Of a DNA stretch of 15,288 nucleotides, positions 6,946 through 13,944 are shown piece after piece (position 1 is the stretch's first letter; each line of letters begins with the position of its first letter). The notes below the pieces were generated by a model. The model was given only the letters and a program-made list of their open reading frames with translations. It had not been told where the DNA came from and searched no databases. This stretch comes from Ruminococcus sp. CAG:254 (GTDB taxonomy: Bacteria; Bacillota; Clostridia; Oscillospirales; Ruminococcaceae): NCBI GenBank assembly GCA_000433635.1, contig HF997925.1, positions 1-15,288 of the forward strand, read 5' to 3'. The translations under genes and the position numbers were made by a program.

Positions 6946-8329
6946 TCATGAACCACCGATTTCACCAGCGGACTGGGATGCCATCGTTGCCGCTGCCTTT
7001 TCCCCTGATGCAGAACCCCACATCTTTTCCGACCGTTATCAGAAACAGAAACAAAAACAGGAGGAATTTCTTATGCCGAAAAAATCCATTCGTGGTAGAA
7101 AAACCATTGTTATTGCTGCGATTCTTGCAGCCGCTGTTGTTGCCATTCCAACTTCTGCTTATGCCATCAATCGTATTTATCAGGCATCCATCCAATCCAC
7201 GGGCAGCTATCAAAAAGACGTTGTAATTGATGCCGGAGATAGCACCCTTGACACCCGTACACAGTCCCTGCAAGTGGGCTGGATGCCGGATGGTATGACC
7301 CTTGACAAAAGTTCCGGAAAATATCACGACGACCAAAACCGTGGCGTTACCATGCTGTTCTGGAAAATGCAGGACGGGGATTTCTTACAGACGGTCAACC
7401 GTGGCATTGTGCATTCTGAAACCAAAACCATCAACGGCAATCAGGTCTTTTTCCTGCAACGGGATTCCGCAAATCTTCCAGACGGACAGATGGACTACCG
7501 CAACATTGTCTGGGTTGCTTTCTCAAATACGCCCTATGCAGCACAGTTCTATGCAACAGACGACCTCACGAAAGAAGAGTTGACACAGATTGCAGAACAT
7601 CTCTCCCTAAGCCCAGCAGAACAGGAAACGGCAAGCCTCTGGCAACCGGAAGAATCTCTCATCGAATCCTCCGGAGATGCCCCTGCAACGGCTTGCGATG
7701 TTAATCAGCTTTCGTATGTCAACATCGGCGACACCTTAACCACAGAGGAAACGGTTTCTCTGAAACTGGATGCTCTTTCCACACAAAATACCTTTGCTGG
7801 CATTTCCACCGACTCCATCGGGCAGGATTGCGATTACAGCCGCTATCAGAATGCAGATGGCACGATTGCAGACAATACCCGCACATGGTATCGTTCCGGC
7901 GATGGGGTCAACACGCTGGATGAAGCCATCAAAACCGAAACCATTCCACAAACCATTCTGACCTTCCAGCTCACCTACACCAACAACGGTACAGAAGCGG
8001 TTGAAACTTGCGTTTGTCCGCAGTTGTTCCGAATGCAGGCAGACGGCACATTCCCAGCATACACAGCAGAAGCCGAAAAGGAATACTCTGTGGACAGCTG
8101 CGACTTGAACATAACAGGCGAGTTTTTCTCGTTCTCCTCGTCCGGCAGCCACAGCAAAAATAACGTGCTGTTACAGCCCGGCGAAACCCAAACTGTTACG
8201 GTTGCCTTTCTGGTCGATGCCGACCAGCTGGACGAACTGTATCTCGTACCTGCTCCGCACGGCTATGAATTGTCTGAAGAAGTCACACAATCTCCGATTC
8301 TGCAAGTGGCTTCGGCTCTGAATCGCTAA
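6923..8329 (+). CDS. Membrane-anchored anti-sigma factor with large extracytoplasmic domain
   Basis: This 468-residue protein is probably the partner that holds the upstream ECF factor inactive. The cytoplasmic part is short (1-58), followed by one membrane segment at about 60-82 (TIVIAAILAAAVVAIPTSAY). Outside the membrane, about 110-230 resembles DUF4367-type sensor regions (GWMPDGMTLDK, NIVWVAFSNT, LTKEELTQIAEHLSL). About 310-455 looks like an immunoglobulin-like DUF4352-type fold (LTFQLTYTNNGTEAVE, LLQPGETQTVTVAF). Domain names are from memory of motifs, not a search. The start at 6923 has AAAGGGGAA upstream and overlaps the sigma gene by 23 nt, giving coupled translation. Oddly, Met51 (7073) has an even better Shine-Dalgarno sequence (AGGAGGAA, 7059-7066) and would yield a form lacking the cytoplasmic region. 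The sigma-binding role is inferred from position and topology. Confidence 0.85.
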   Translation: MSKNVPSNHEPPISPADWDAIVAAAFSPDAEPHIFSDRYQKQKQKQEEFLMPKKSIRGRKTIVIAAILAAAVVAIPTSAYAINRIYQASIQSTGSYQKDVVIDAGDSTLDTRTQSLQVGWMPDGMTLDKSSGKYHDDQNRGVTMLFWKMQDGDFLQTVNRGIVHSETKTINGNQVFFLQRDSANLPDGQMDYRNIVWVAFSNTPYAAQFYATDDLTKEELTQIAEHLSLSPAEQETASLWQPEESLIESSGDAPATACDVNQLSYVNIGDTLTTEETVSLKLDALSTQNTFAGISTDSIGQDCDYSRYQNADGTIADNTRTWYRSGDGVNTLDEAIKTETIPQTILTFQLTYTNNGTEAVETCVCPQLFRMQADGTFPAYTAEAEKEYSVDSCDLNITGEFFSFSSSGSHSKNNVLLQPGETQTVTVAFLVDADQLDELYLVPAPHGYELSEEVTQSPILQVASALNR

Positions 8330-8354
8330 ATCTCTCTTTGACAGGAAATCAGAA

Positions 8355-8395
8355 AACCAGCACCCGTTCGCTCTGAATGGGTGCTGGTTTGTTCT
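8355..8395. terminator. Bidirectional terminator between the anti-sigma gene and the azlD array
   Basis: AACCAGCACCC (8355-8365) pairs with GGGTGCTGGTT (8379-8389), and inner TTC/GAA pairs extend the stem. T-rich DNA follows on both sides (TTTGTTCT on plus, TTTTCTGATTTC on minus). It ends the anti-sigma transcript and could also end azlCD transcription that reads through the repeat array. Confidence 0.85.
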
Positions 8396-8401
8396 ATGTT
8401 T

Positions 8402-8585
8402 CTATATCCATTGTTCGATGAGGGATACAAGCAATGCCGTTCCAGAGGCTGCTAAAGCCACCACAATCAACGGCAGCCCGTTCCATGCCAACACCACGGC
8501 AATCACCGTTGCAGCGATTGCAGAGGGGGAATCTCCCGTTGCGTAAATCTTCACCGTACGCAAGACCGCATACAGAATATCAAAA
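8402..8585 (-). pseudogene. Truncated azlD copy A (C-terminal fragment)
   Basis: This fragment encodes the last 50-60 codons of AzlD in frame, ending VSLIEQWI and TAG as in the intact gene. It reaches furthest into the gene: LYAVLRTVKIYATGD matches PYAILSAMTIPAVFYATGD of intact AzlD with four codons removed. No start codon with a ribosome site is seen. The stop-proximal 38 nt resemble copy C, while the middle part is identical to copy B. Confidence 0.85.
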
Positions 8586-8617
8586 TAGCACCCGTTCGCC
8601 TGGAATAAGTGCTATTT
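8583..8617. terminator. Hairpin between azlD copies A and B
   Basis: AAATAGCAC (8583-8591) pairs with GTGCTATTT (8609-8617). The outer bases differ from the other hairpins of the array but still pair, which suggests the fold is maintained. The plus-strand side ends in TTTGTTTT. Confidence 0.6.
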
Positions 8618-8622
8618 GTTTT

Positions 8623-8786
8623 CTATATCCACTGTTCAATAAGCGATGCAAGCAGTGCCGTTCCAGAGGCTGCTAAAGCCACCACAATCAACGGCAGCCC
8701 GTTCCATGCCAACACCACGGCAATCACCGTTGCAGCGATTGCAGAGGGGGAATCTCCCGTTGCATAAAATCGTCACTGCATGCAAG
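8623..8786 (-). pseudogene. Truncated azlD copy B (C-terminal fragment)
   Basis: This fragment covers about the last 47 codons of azlD, in frame from GDSPSAIAATV to LASLIEQWI and TAG. Upstream it carries an 11-nt deletion relative to azlD that shifts the frame, the same deletion as in copy C, and it stops abruptly at the next hairpin. It has no visible start or promoter. Confidence 0.85.
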
Positions 8787-8820
8787 AGCACCCGTTCGCT
8801 TTTGAATGGGTGCTTGCTTT
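8787..8820. terminator. Hairpin between azlD copies B and C
   Basis: AGCACCC (8787-8793) pairs with GGGTGCT (8808-8814), with inner TTC/GAA pairing. It is followed on the plus strand by TGCTTTTTCT. Confidence 0.6.
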
Positions 8821-8822
8821 TT

Positions 8823-8986
8823 CTATATCCATTGTTCGATGAGTGATACAAGCAATGCCGTTCCAGAGGCTGCCAGAACCACCACAATTAACGGCAGCCC
8901 ATTCCATGCCAACACCACAGCAATCACCGTTGCAGCGATTGCAGAGGGGGAATCTCCCGTTGCATAAAATCGTCACTGCATGCAAG
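8823..8986 (-). pseudogene. Truncated azlD copy C (C-terminal fragment)
   Basis: This fragment has the same extent and the same frameshifting 11-nt deletion as copy B. Its end (VSLIEQWI, codons ATC GAA CAA TGG) matches copy A instead, and its middle segment matches the intact gene. It is a mosaic of the other copies. Confidence 0.85.
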
Positions 8987-9020
8987 AGCACCCGTTCGCC
9001 TGAAATGGGTGCTGGTTTGT
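8987..9020. terminator. Hairpin just downstream of azlD
   Basis: AGCACCC (8987-8993) pairs with GGGTGCT (9007-9013). Read in the azlD direction the hairpin is followed by CTTGCATG, not a T-run, so it is a poor terminator for azlD. T-rich DNA lies on its plus-strand side. Confidence 0.5.
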
Positions 9021-9029
9021 TCTATGTTT

Positions 9030-9338
9030 CTATATCCACTGTTCAATAAGCGATGCAAGCAATGCCGTTCCAGAGGCTGCCAGAGCCACCACAATCAACG
9101 GCAGCCCATTCCATGCCAACACCACGGCAATCACCGTTGCAGCGATTGCAGAGGGGAAATCTCCTGTTGCGTAAAACACCGCCGGAATTGTCATCGCACT
9201 CAAGATGGCATACGGGATATAATACAAGAAATCCTGCAAAAAGCGGGATTGTATTTTCTTCCGGAAAATCGTCATCGGCAGCATCCGAATCAAATAGGTA
9301 ACCACTGCCATGACCAAGATGGAACAGATAATTCTCAT
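9030..9338 (-). CDS. azlD: AzlD-family branched-chain amino acid transport protein
   Basis: This 102-residue membrane protein is the small partner of AzlC. It has about three helices, with family features TYLIRMLPMTIFRKKIQSRF near the N-terminus, YYIPYAILSAMTIPAVFY in the middle, and WNGLPLIVVALAASGTALLA at the end. AzlCD-type pairs export branched-chain amino acids and analogues such as 4-azaleucine. The start codon overlaps the azlC stop as ATGA (9338-9335), giving coupled translation. The gene is intact, but its 3' half is repeated three times downstream. It differs from all three relics at GDFPS (relics GDSPS). Confidence 0.93.
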   Translation of the reverse strand: MRIICSILVMAVVTYLIRMLPMTIFRKKIQSRFLQDFLYYIPYAILSAMTIPAVFYATGDFPSAIAATVIAVVLAWNGLPLIVVALAASGTALLASLIEQWI

Positions 9339-10054
9339 ACCGCTACCCCCTGTTCTTCTTTTCTCGGAAAGAGCCATGCACAAAGTGCTGCCGTCAAGAC
9401 TCCGCAGAGAATAATGGCAAAGCCGCTGGAGATAAACGGCAGACAATACTTGCAAATAATGCTGCATCCCGCTGCAACCAATACTGCAAAGACAATGCTT
9501 TTCTGCTTTCGCATTGGCGGAATGAATATCGCAAAAAACATGCCATACAGTGCAATCCCCAAGGCATCTGTTATGATTTTCGGCAAAATCTCGCCGGCAG
9601 CTGCTCCCAAAAACGTCCCCAAACTCCAGCCAATCAACGGCAGGGACATCAGTCCATACAGATACGGGGCGGAAATCTGTCCGTCCTGCGAAACCGCAAC
9701 CGCAAAGATTTCATCAGTAATCCCGAATGCGGTCAGAAAGCGATGTATCATGTGTTGAAACGTCTGGTCTAACTTCTGCGACAGGGAAAGCCCCATCAAG
9801 GCATATCGCAAGTTAATGCAAAACTGTGTGAGAGCAAGTTCTAAGTAAGAACCGCCGGCTGCAATGACTCCAATTCCGGCAGCCTGTCCGGCTGAGGTGA
9901 CATTCGTCATGGAAATCGCAACGGCTGCGGAAACGGAAAGCCCTGCTTTTACCGCCAAAATACCAATGCTGAACGAAACAGAGAGATACCCCAAGGCAAT
10001 CGGAATTCCCTGCCGCACCCCTTTCCAAAATGCTTGTTTGTGCTGTACTGTCAT
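9335..10054 (-). CDS. azlC: AzlC-family branched-chain amino acid exporter subunit
   Basis: This 239-residue inner-membrane protein has the usual length of the large subunit of AzlCD/YgaZH-type exporters. The N-terminal half has the family pattern FWKGVRQGIPIALGYLSVSF and MTNVTSAGQAAG, followed by ELALTQFCINLRYALMGLSL and the conserved LTAFGITDEIFAVA. The C-terminal half is a set of hydrophobic helices. The start at 10054 has GAAGGATAA upstream. It has its own promoter at 10094-10122 and is followed directly by azlD. No Lrp-type regulator gene lies nearby. Confidence 0.94.
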   Translation of the reverse strand: MTVQHKQAFWKGVRQGIPIALGYLSVSFSIGILAVKAGLSVSAAVAISMTNVTSAGQAAGIGVIAAGGSYLELALTQFCINLRYALMGLSLSQKLDQTFQHMIHRFLTAFGITDEIFAVAVSQDGQISAPYLYGLMSLPLIGWSLGTFLGAAAGEILPKIITDALGIALYGMFFAIFIPPMRKQKSIVFAVLVAAGCSIICKYCLPFISSGFAIILCGVLTAALCAWLFPRKEEQGVAV

Positions 10055-10093
10055 GATGTTATCCTTCGTCCTTTCATTTGATGTGCATGTAGC

Positions 10094-10122
10094 AGTATAG
10101 CACATTTTCGGAAATTTTGCAA
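10094..10122 (-). promoter_or_regulatory. Sigma-A promoter of azlCD
   Basis: TTGCAA (10122-10117), a 17-nt spacer and TATACT (10099-10094) on the minus strand, with a leader of only about 35 nt. Confidence 0.8.
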
Positions 10123-10237
10123 TTTCTTTTTCCAAACAACCCAACGAAAAAGAAAGCATATTTCACAGATAGCATCATTTTCCATAAAACAAGCCAACTA
10201 CCTTGTAAAAAAACCAACAAAATTTACAGCTATAGGC

Positions 10238-10266
10238 TTGACATCCTTTCCTGCATCTTTTATAAT
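10238..10266 (+). promoter_or_regulatory. Consensus sigma-A promoter of the second BspA/dockerin gene
   Basis: TTGACA (10238-10243), a 17-nt spacer and TATAAT (10261-10266). The leader is about 60 nt with AAAGGAG before the start. Confidence 0.93.
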
Positions 10267-10332
10267 AATAGTAACCATACGAATGTGGGCGAATTTTGTT
10301 ATGAGAACTACTTTTTGGAAAGGAGTCTTTTG

Positions 10333-12522
10333 ATGAAGACCAATCATTGGAAACGTACAATTGCCGGACTGCTGGCAATGTCAACTTTATTCTCGCTTTC
10401 TTTCACAGCTGTTTCTGCGGAAGAAACTACAGCAGAAACCACTGCTGCTGCAACCACAACCACCACTGCAACCACGGTTGTTGAAATTCCAGAAACAGAT
10501 ATGCCAACCTTGTCGGTTACAGAAGAAGAAGCTGCCCTCTTTAAAGTTACCCCGCTGACCATCAAGGTGGGCGAAGAATCTGTCAAGGGCTTATCCGTTT
10601 CCGGCTACAAGGGCACAGATACCGACGTTGTCATTCCGGACACCCTGATTGACAAGAAAGGCAATGAACTGCCAGTATTCGGGATTGCAGATGGTGCATT
10701 CAGCGGAAAAGATACCATCACTTCCGTAAAAATGCCGGAAACCGTTACCACCATTGGAGCAAATGCTTTTTCTGGCTGCTCCAGCCTGACCAGTGTCAAC
10801 ATTCCGGATGCTGTTACCACTTTGGGGGCAAGTGCATTCTACGCCTGCACCAGCTTAGCTTCTATTCATATCCCGGAAAGTATCACCACCATTGATGCAG
10901 ATACGTTCTGTTCCTGCACCAGCTTAACAGAAATTGAACTGCCATCTACCCTGATCCGTATCGGCAATGAAGCATTCTGCTCCTCCGGCTTGACCAACAT
11001 CACCATTCCGGAAGGTGTCACACAGGTTGGTAAAGAAGCCTTTGCTGGCTGCTCCAACTTGGTATCTGTTTCCATTCCGGGTTCTTTGGAAGTCGTTAGT
11101 GCTTCCACATTCCAGGAATGCTTCCGGCTGCAGTCTGTTACCTTTGCAGAAGGCACAAAGAAGATTCTGGATTCTGCATTCTACAGCTGCCCAGCTCTGG
11201 ACAATGTGGTCTTACCGAGTACCGTTCGTTGGATTGGCAATTCTGCATTCGCTTATTCCGGTATCAGCAATATTTCTCTGCCGGAAGGCTTGATCGAACT
11301 TGCAAGCGGCAACTTCTCTCACTGTGCAAATCTCAAGAGCATCACGCTGCCGTCTACCATGACTTGCATTAAGAGCGATGTGTTCTCGTATTCCGGTCTG
11401 GAATCCATCACCGTTCCGAATACCATTACACAAATCAGCTCCGGTGCATTTGCATTCTGTCAGAACCTGACGAGCGTATCTCTGCCGGATAGCCTGAGCG
11501 ATGTCCGGAAACAGGCATTCTATAACTGCACATCCCTGACAGATATTAACATCCCGGCAAGCATGACCCTGCTGGAAGCACAGACGTTCCAGAACTGCAC
11601 CAGCCTGACCAATGTTACCCTGCCAGACGGCTTGGTTAAGATTGAAGACTATGTATTCTATAACACTGGTATTACCAGCATTACCATTCCGGATTCTGTG
11701 ACCAGTCTCGGTATTTCTGCATTCTCCAACTGTGCGAGCCTGGAATCTGCAACGCTGGGCAATGGTCTGACGAAAGTAGACAAGTGGCTGTTCCGGAACT
11801 GCTCTTCTTTGAAGGATGTGACACTGGGTGAAAACATCCAGAAGGTTGACAACTTTGCCTTTGCAGAATGCGGTAACTTGGAAACGATTACCCTACCAGA
11901 TTCCGTCACCAACATCGGTATTTCTGCCTTTGAAAAGTGCCGTTCTCTGGATGATGTGAAGCTGCCAGACGGCTTGACCACAGTCGACAAAAATGCATTC
12001 TTAGACTGCGACAAGCTGACAAATGTCACCATTCCGGATTCTGTCACCACCATCGGCAATCAGGCATTCGGCTACCAGACCAACAATGACATGAGCACAT
12101 CCAAAAAAGATAACTTCCAGATTACTGGTAAAACCGGTTCTGCGGCTGCTGATTATGCAAACAATTCTGGCATTTCGTTCAACGACCCAGATGCTCCGAC
12201 AACGACAACGACAACGGATACAACCGATGTTTCCGGAGAAACCACCGAAACCACAACTGTTACAACCGATTCTGGTACATCATCCGAAAACATCTGCGGA
12301 GATACGACTATGGATGGTAAGGTTGACTTGGTTGACGCTGTTCTGCTGAATAAATTCTTGGCTGGAGCAGTCACCTTTACTGACCAGCAGGTTACAAATG
12401 CAAACTGTGACCAAACAGACGGAACAGATACCGTTGGCGAAGAAGATACAACGGCTTTGATTCGGTTCGTTCTGAACATGGAAGGCTATCAGACACTTCC
12501 ACACATTTCTGAAAATGCTTAA
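10333..12522 (+). CDS. Large secreted BspA-like leucine-rich repeat protein with Thr-rich linker and dockerin
   Basis: This 729-residue exported protein has a signal peptide (1-29, cleavage after AVSA) and a Thr/Ala-rich segment (about 31-50). A small N-terminal region (about 68-115) follows. About 21 LRR_5/BspA repeats of 22-24 residues run from about 116 to 600, each with a core like IPDSVTTIGxxAFxxCxxL. A Thr/Ser-rich linker spans about 620-653, and the dockerin about 654-718. The first Ca2+ loop is close to canonical (DTTMDGKVDLVD); the second is enlarged (NCDQTDGTDTVGEED), as in the other dockerin protein of this window. The domain order suggests a long repeat rod attached to a scaffoldin, for binding host, partner-cell or substrate surfaces; the ligand is unknown. 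The start at 10333 is set by AAAGGAG; upstream in-frame codons precede the promoter. It is transcribed alone. Confidence 0.92.
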   Translation: MKTNHWKRTIAGLLAMSTLFSLSFTAVSAEETTAETTAAATTTTTATTVVEIPETDMPTLSVTEEEAALFKVTPLTIKVGEESVKGLSVSGYKGTDTDVVIPDTLIDKKGNELPVFGIADGAFSGKDTITSVKMPETVTTIGANAFSGCSSLTSVNIPDAVTTLGASAFYACTSLASIHIPESITTIDADTFCSCTSLTEIELPSTLIRIGNEAFCSSGLTNITIPEGVTQVGKEAFAGCSNLVSVSIPGSLEVVSASTFQECFRLQSVTFAEGTKKILDSAFYSCPALDNVVLPSTVRWIGNSAFAYSGISNISLPEGLIELASGNFSHCANLKSITLPSTMTCIKSDVFSYSGLESITVPNTITQISSGAFAFCQNLTSVSLPDSLSDVRKQAFYNCTSLTDINIPASMTLLEAQTFQNCTSLTNVTLPDGLVKIEDYVFYNTGITSITIPDSVTSLGISAFSNCASLESATLGNGLTKVDKWLFRNCSSLKDVTLGENIQKVDNFAFAECGNLETITLPDSVTNIGISAFEKCRSLDDVKLPDGLTTVDKNAFLDCDKLTNVTIPDSVTTIGNQAFGYQTNNDMSTSKKDNFQITGKTGSAAADYANNSGISFNDPDAPTTTTTTDTTDVSGETTETTTVTTDSGTSSENICGDTTMDGKVDLVDAVLLNKFLAGAVTFTDQQVTNANCDQTDGTDTVGEEDTTALIRFVLNMEGYQTLPHISENA

Positions 12523-12557
12523 TTTTGATTGAACCTATTACACATTGCACAAATACA

Positions 12558-12600
12558 AAAAGAGGACGGGCTCTCGTTGGAGTGTTCGTCCTCTTTTTTT
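12558..12600. terminator. Bidirectional terminator
   Basis: AAAAGAGGACG (12558-12568) pairs perfectly with CGTCCTCTTTT (12587-12597), with T-runs in both directions. It serves the dockerin gene on the plus strand and the 103-residue gene on the minus strand. Confidence 0.93.
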
Positions 12601-12607
12601 CGTTCTG

Positions 12608-12919
12608 TTACTGTTTTGCTTCCGGTGCTTTTCCATTGACGGAAAATACTGCAATTGGGTCTAACAAGTCAGAAAGCAAAATGCCTTCAATATTGGCACT
12701 GCTGCAAAATGCCAGCATAGACGGGTAACTATCATCGTTCAAGAAAAAGACGGTTTTTCCGTCTTCTTTCCGGACACCCACTTCATAGGCTGCATCTTGA
12801 TAGAAAAAGTAAATCAAAATGCCATCCTGCCGATGCTGCCGCAGACAATCCAGCAATTCGCTGGCACGCCACATTTGCGGTTCTGTGGAAAGTCCCATCT
12901 TCTCCCAAAATGGTTCCAT
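12608..12919 (-). CDS. Hypothetical 103-residue protein
   Basis: I do not recognise this protein. It has no signal peptide or membrane segment and looks like a small soluble alpha/beta protein: a predicted helix (WRASELLDCLRQHRQ), then strands (GILIYFFYQ, AAYEVGVRKE, KTVFFLND), a possible helix (SYPSMLAFCSSA), a strand (IEGILLSD) and a polar tail (NGKAPEAKQ). Such a size and pattern fit a small intracellular adaptor, but this is not evidence of function. It has a clear ribosome site (AGAGGTG), its own promoter and a terminator, so it is very probably a real gene. It lies downstream of the asparaginase gene on the same strand and may also receive read-through transcription. Confidence 0.8.
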   Translation of the reverse strand: MEPFWEKMGLSTEPQMWRASELLDCLRQHRQDGILIYFFYQDAAYEVGVRKEDGKTVFFLNDDSYPSMLAFCSSANIEGILLSDLLDPIAVFSVNGKAPEAKQ

Positions 12920-12943
12920 ATCAACACCTCTTTTCTATCTTTT

Positions 12944-12972
12944 ATTATACCATAATCTTGTTTTTATTGCAA
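12944..12972 (-). promoter_or_regulatory. Sigma-A promoter of the 103-residue gene
   Basis: TTGCAA (12972-12967), a 17-nt spacer and TATAAT (12949-12944) on the minus strand, squeezed into the 59-bp gap after the asparaginase stop codon. Confidence 0.8.
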
Positions 12973-12978
12973 CTCCTG

Positions 12979-13944
12979 TTATATCAACTTTTCGGATTTT
13001 CCAATAGACACTTGTATCCAGCTTTTGCAGTAAGCGGCAATCGGAGCGATATCATACAAGGGCTGCACCTGCAAGGCTTGCCACTGTTTCACGGTGTCAT
13101 AATCTAACGTATCCGACCGGCAGCCTGTCAAATAGACGGGGATTTGCCGGTCTGCCGCTTTGGCTGCAAATGCTTGAAAACTTGCATCTGTGCAAATCGT
13201 TCCAGAATGATAGCAGGCATAAAAGATAGCTTGAATGTAGTCTGGAATCTCTGGCAGCGAACCGCCAACGCCAGCCGTCAACTGCAACAATGGTGCAGGC
13301 TGCAACAGGTTCAACGGCTCTGAAAACGGTAACAAAGGCGTACGGCTGGAAATCGTTCTATTCTGATGAAACTGCCCCTGCTTGTCATATGTTCCATAGA
13401 CAGCATCTCGAAAACTATACAAGTTTCCGCTGCCGGGCAGCTGCTGCAACAGTTGAATGGATTCGTGTATGGTCGGAATGTTGTCTGTATTGCAATGGCT
13501 GACAAAAACACCCGTTGCCTGCTGTTCCTGCAAAAATCGCACTGCATAGGCGAAGTTCGTCCAGCCGTTTGCTTTGGGATTGGAAAGCGGTTCGTTGCTC
13601 GCCACCAGTACCAACGGCGAGCAATCTGTCCCCAATGCATACCCTAAAACAGCAGCGGTATACGCCAAGGTATCCGAACCATGCAGCAAAATCCATCCGT
13701 CACAATCTTCTTTACAAATCCGTTCTCGCACATGATTCACCAGCAAGGAAAGCGTTTCGCCGGTCATCTGCTCACTGAACAGGCGAAACGGTTCAGTGGG
13801 AATGACGGTGATTCCATCTAAAATGCCCCGTTTTTTTGCCCCCTCCAGCAGGAAATAGGTGGACGAATCCGGCAGCTGTAAATAGCCATCTTCTGCAACC
13901 TGACAGCCAATCGTTCCGCCAGTAAAAATGACACCAAGTTTCAT
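12979..13944 (-). CDS. ansA: L-asparaginase/glutaminase family amidohydrolase
   Basis: This 321-residue enzyme of the bacterial-type asparaginase family hydrolyses L-asparagine to aspartate and ammonia. Catalytic signatures are TGGTIG (8-13, Thr11 as the likely nucleophile) and LLHGSDTLAYTAAVL (86-100), with Asp91 as the charge-relay residue. The usual threonine of HGTDT is serine here (Ser90), a conservative change. The family segment ASNEPLSNPKANGWTNFAYA follows. There is no signal peptide, so it is cytoplasmic. The length fits the type I class. The start ATG (13944) overlaps the stop of the CLC gene as ATGA, with AGAGAGGA upstream; the TTG two codons earlier is not needed. Substrate preference for Asn over Gln or other amides is not proven by sequence. 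Confidence 0.9.
   Translation of the reverse strand: MKLGVIFTGGTIGCQVAEDGYLQLPDSSTYFLLEGAKKRGILDGITVIPTEPFRLFSEQMTGETLSLLVNHVRERICKEDCDGWILLHGSDTLAYTAAVLGYALGTDCSPLVLVASNEPLSNPKANGWTNFAYAVRFLQEQQATGVFVSHCNTDNIPTIHESIQLLQQLPGSGNLYSFRDAVYGTYDKQGQFHQNRTISSRTPLLPFSEPLNLLQPAPLLQLTAGVGGSLPEIPDYIQAIFYACYHSGTICTDASFQAFAAKAADRQIPVYLTGCRSDTLDYDTVKQWQALQVQPLYDIAPIAAYCKSWIQVSIGKSEKLI

Larger units (their letters stand above)
8355..9178 (-). repeat. Tandem array: azlD 3' end plus hairpin, repeated about every 200-221 bp
   Basis: The azlD 3' end occurs four times in direct orientation. The shared element starts at 8401, 8622, 8822 and 9029 (spacings 221, 200 and 207 bp). The last copy is the end of the intact gene. 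Each copy is followed, reading on the minus strand, by a hairpin built on AGCACCC/GGGTGCT or, in one case, AAATAGCAC/GTGCTATTT. The roughly 700 bp between the anti-sigma gene and azlD hold only this array. Confidence 0.92.

Noticed and set aside
8402..8986. Silent cassettes for antigenic variation or a diversity-generating retroelement template
   Set aside because: The variation barely changes the protein, AzlD is an inner-membrane transporter, and no reverse transcriptase or adenine-biased variation is visible.
8401..9178. CRISPR-like or satellite array
   Set aside because: Repeats are about 150-170 nt, protein-derived and without variable spacers. No cas genes are present.
8434..9301. Series of similar plus-strand ORFs (60-80 residues, MPFQRLLKPPQSTAARSMPTP-like) suggesting a small repeat-protein family
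   Set aside because: They are antisense to azlD and its relics; the similarity comes from the DNA repeat. No ribosome sites or promoters support them.
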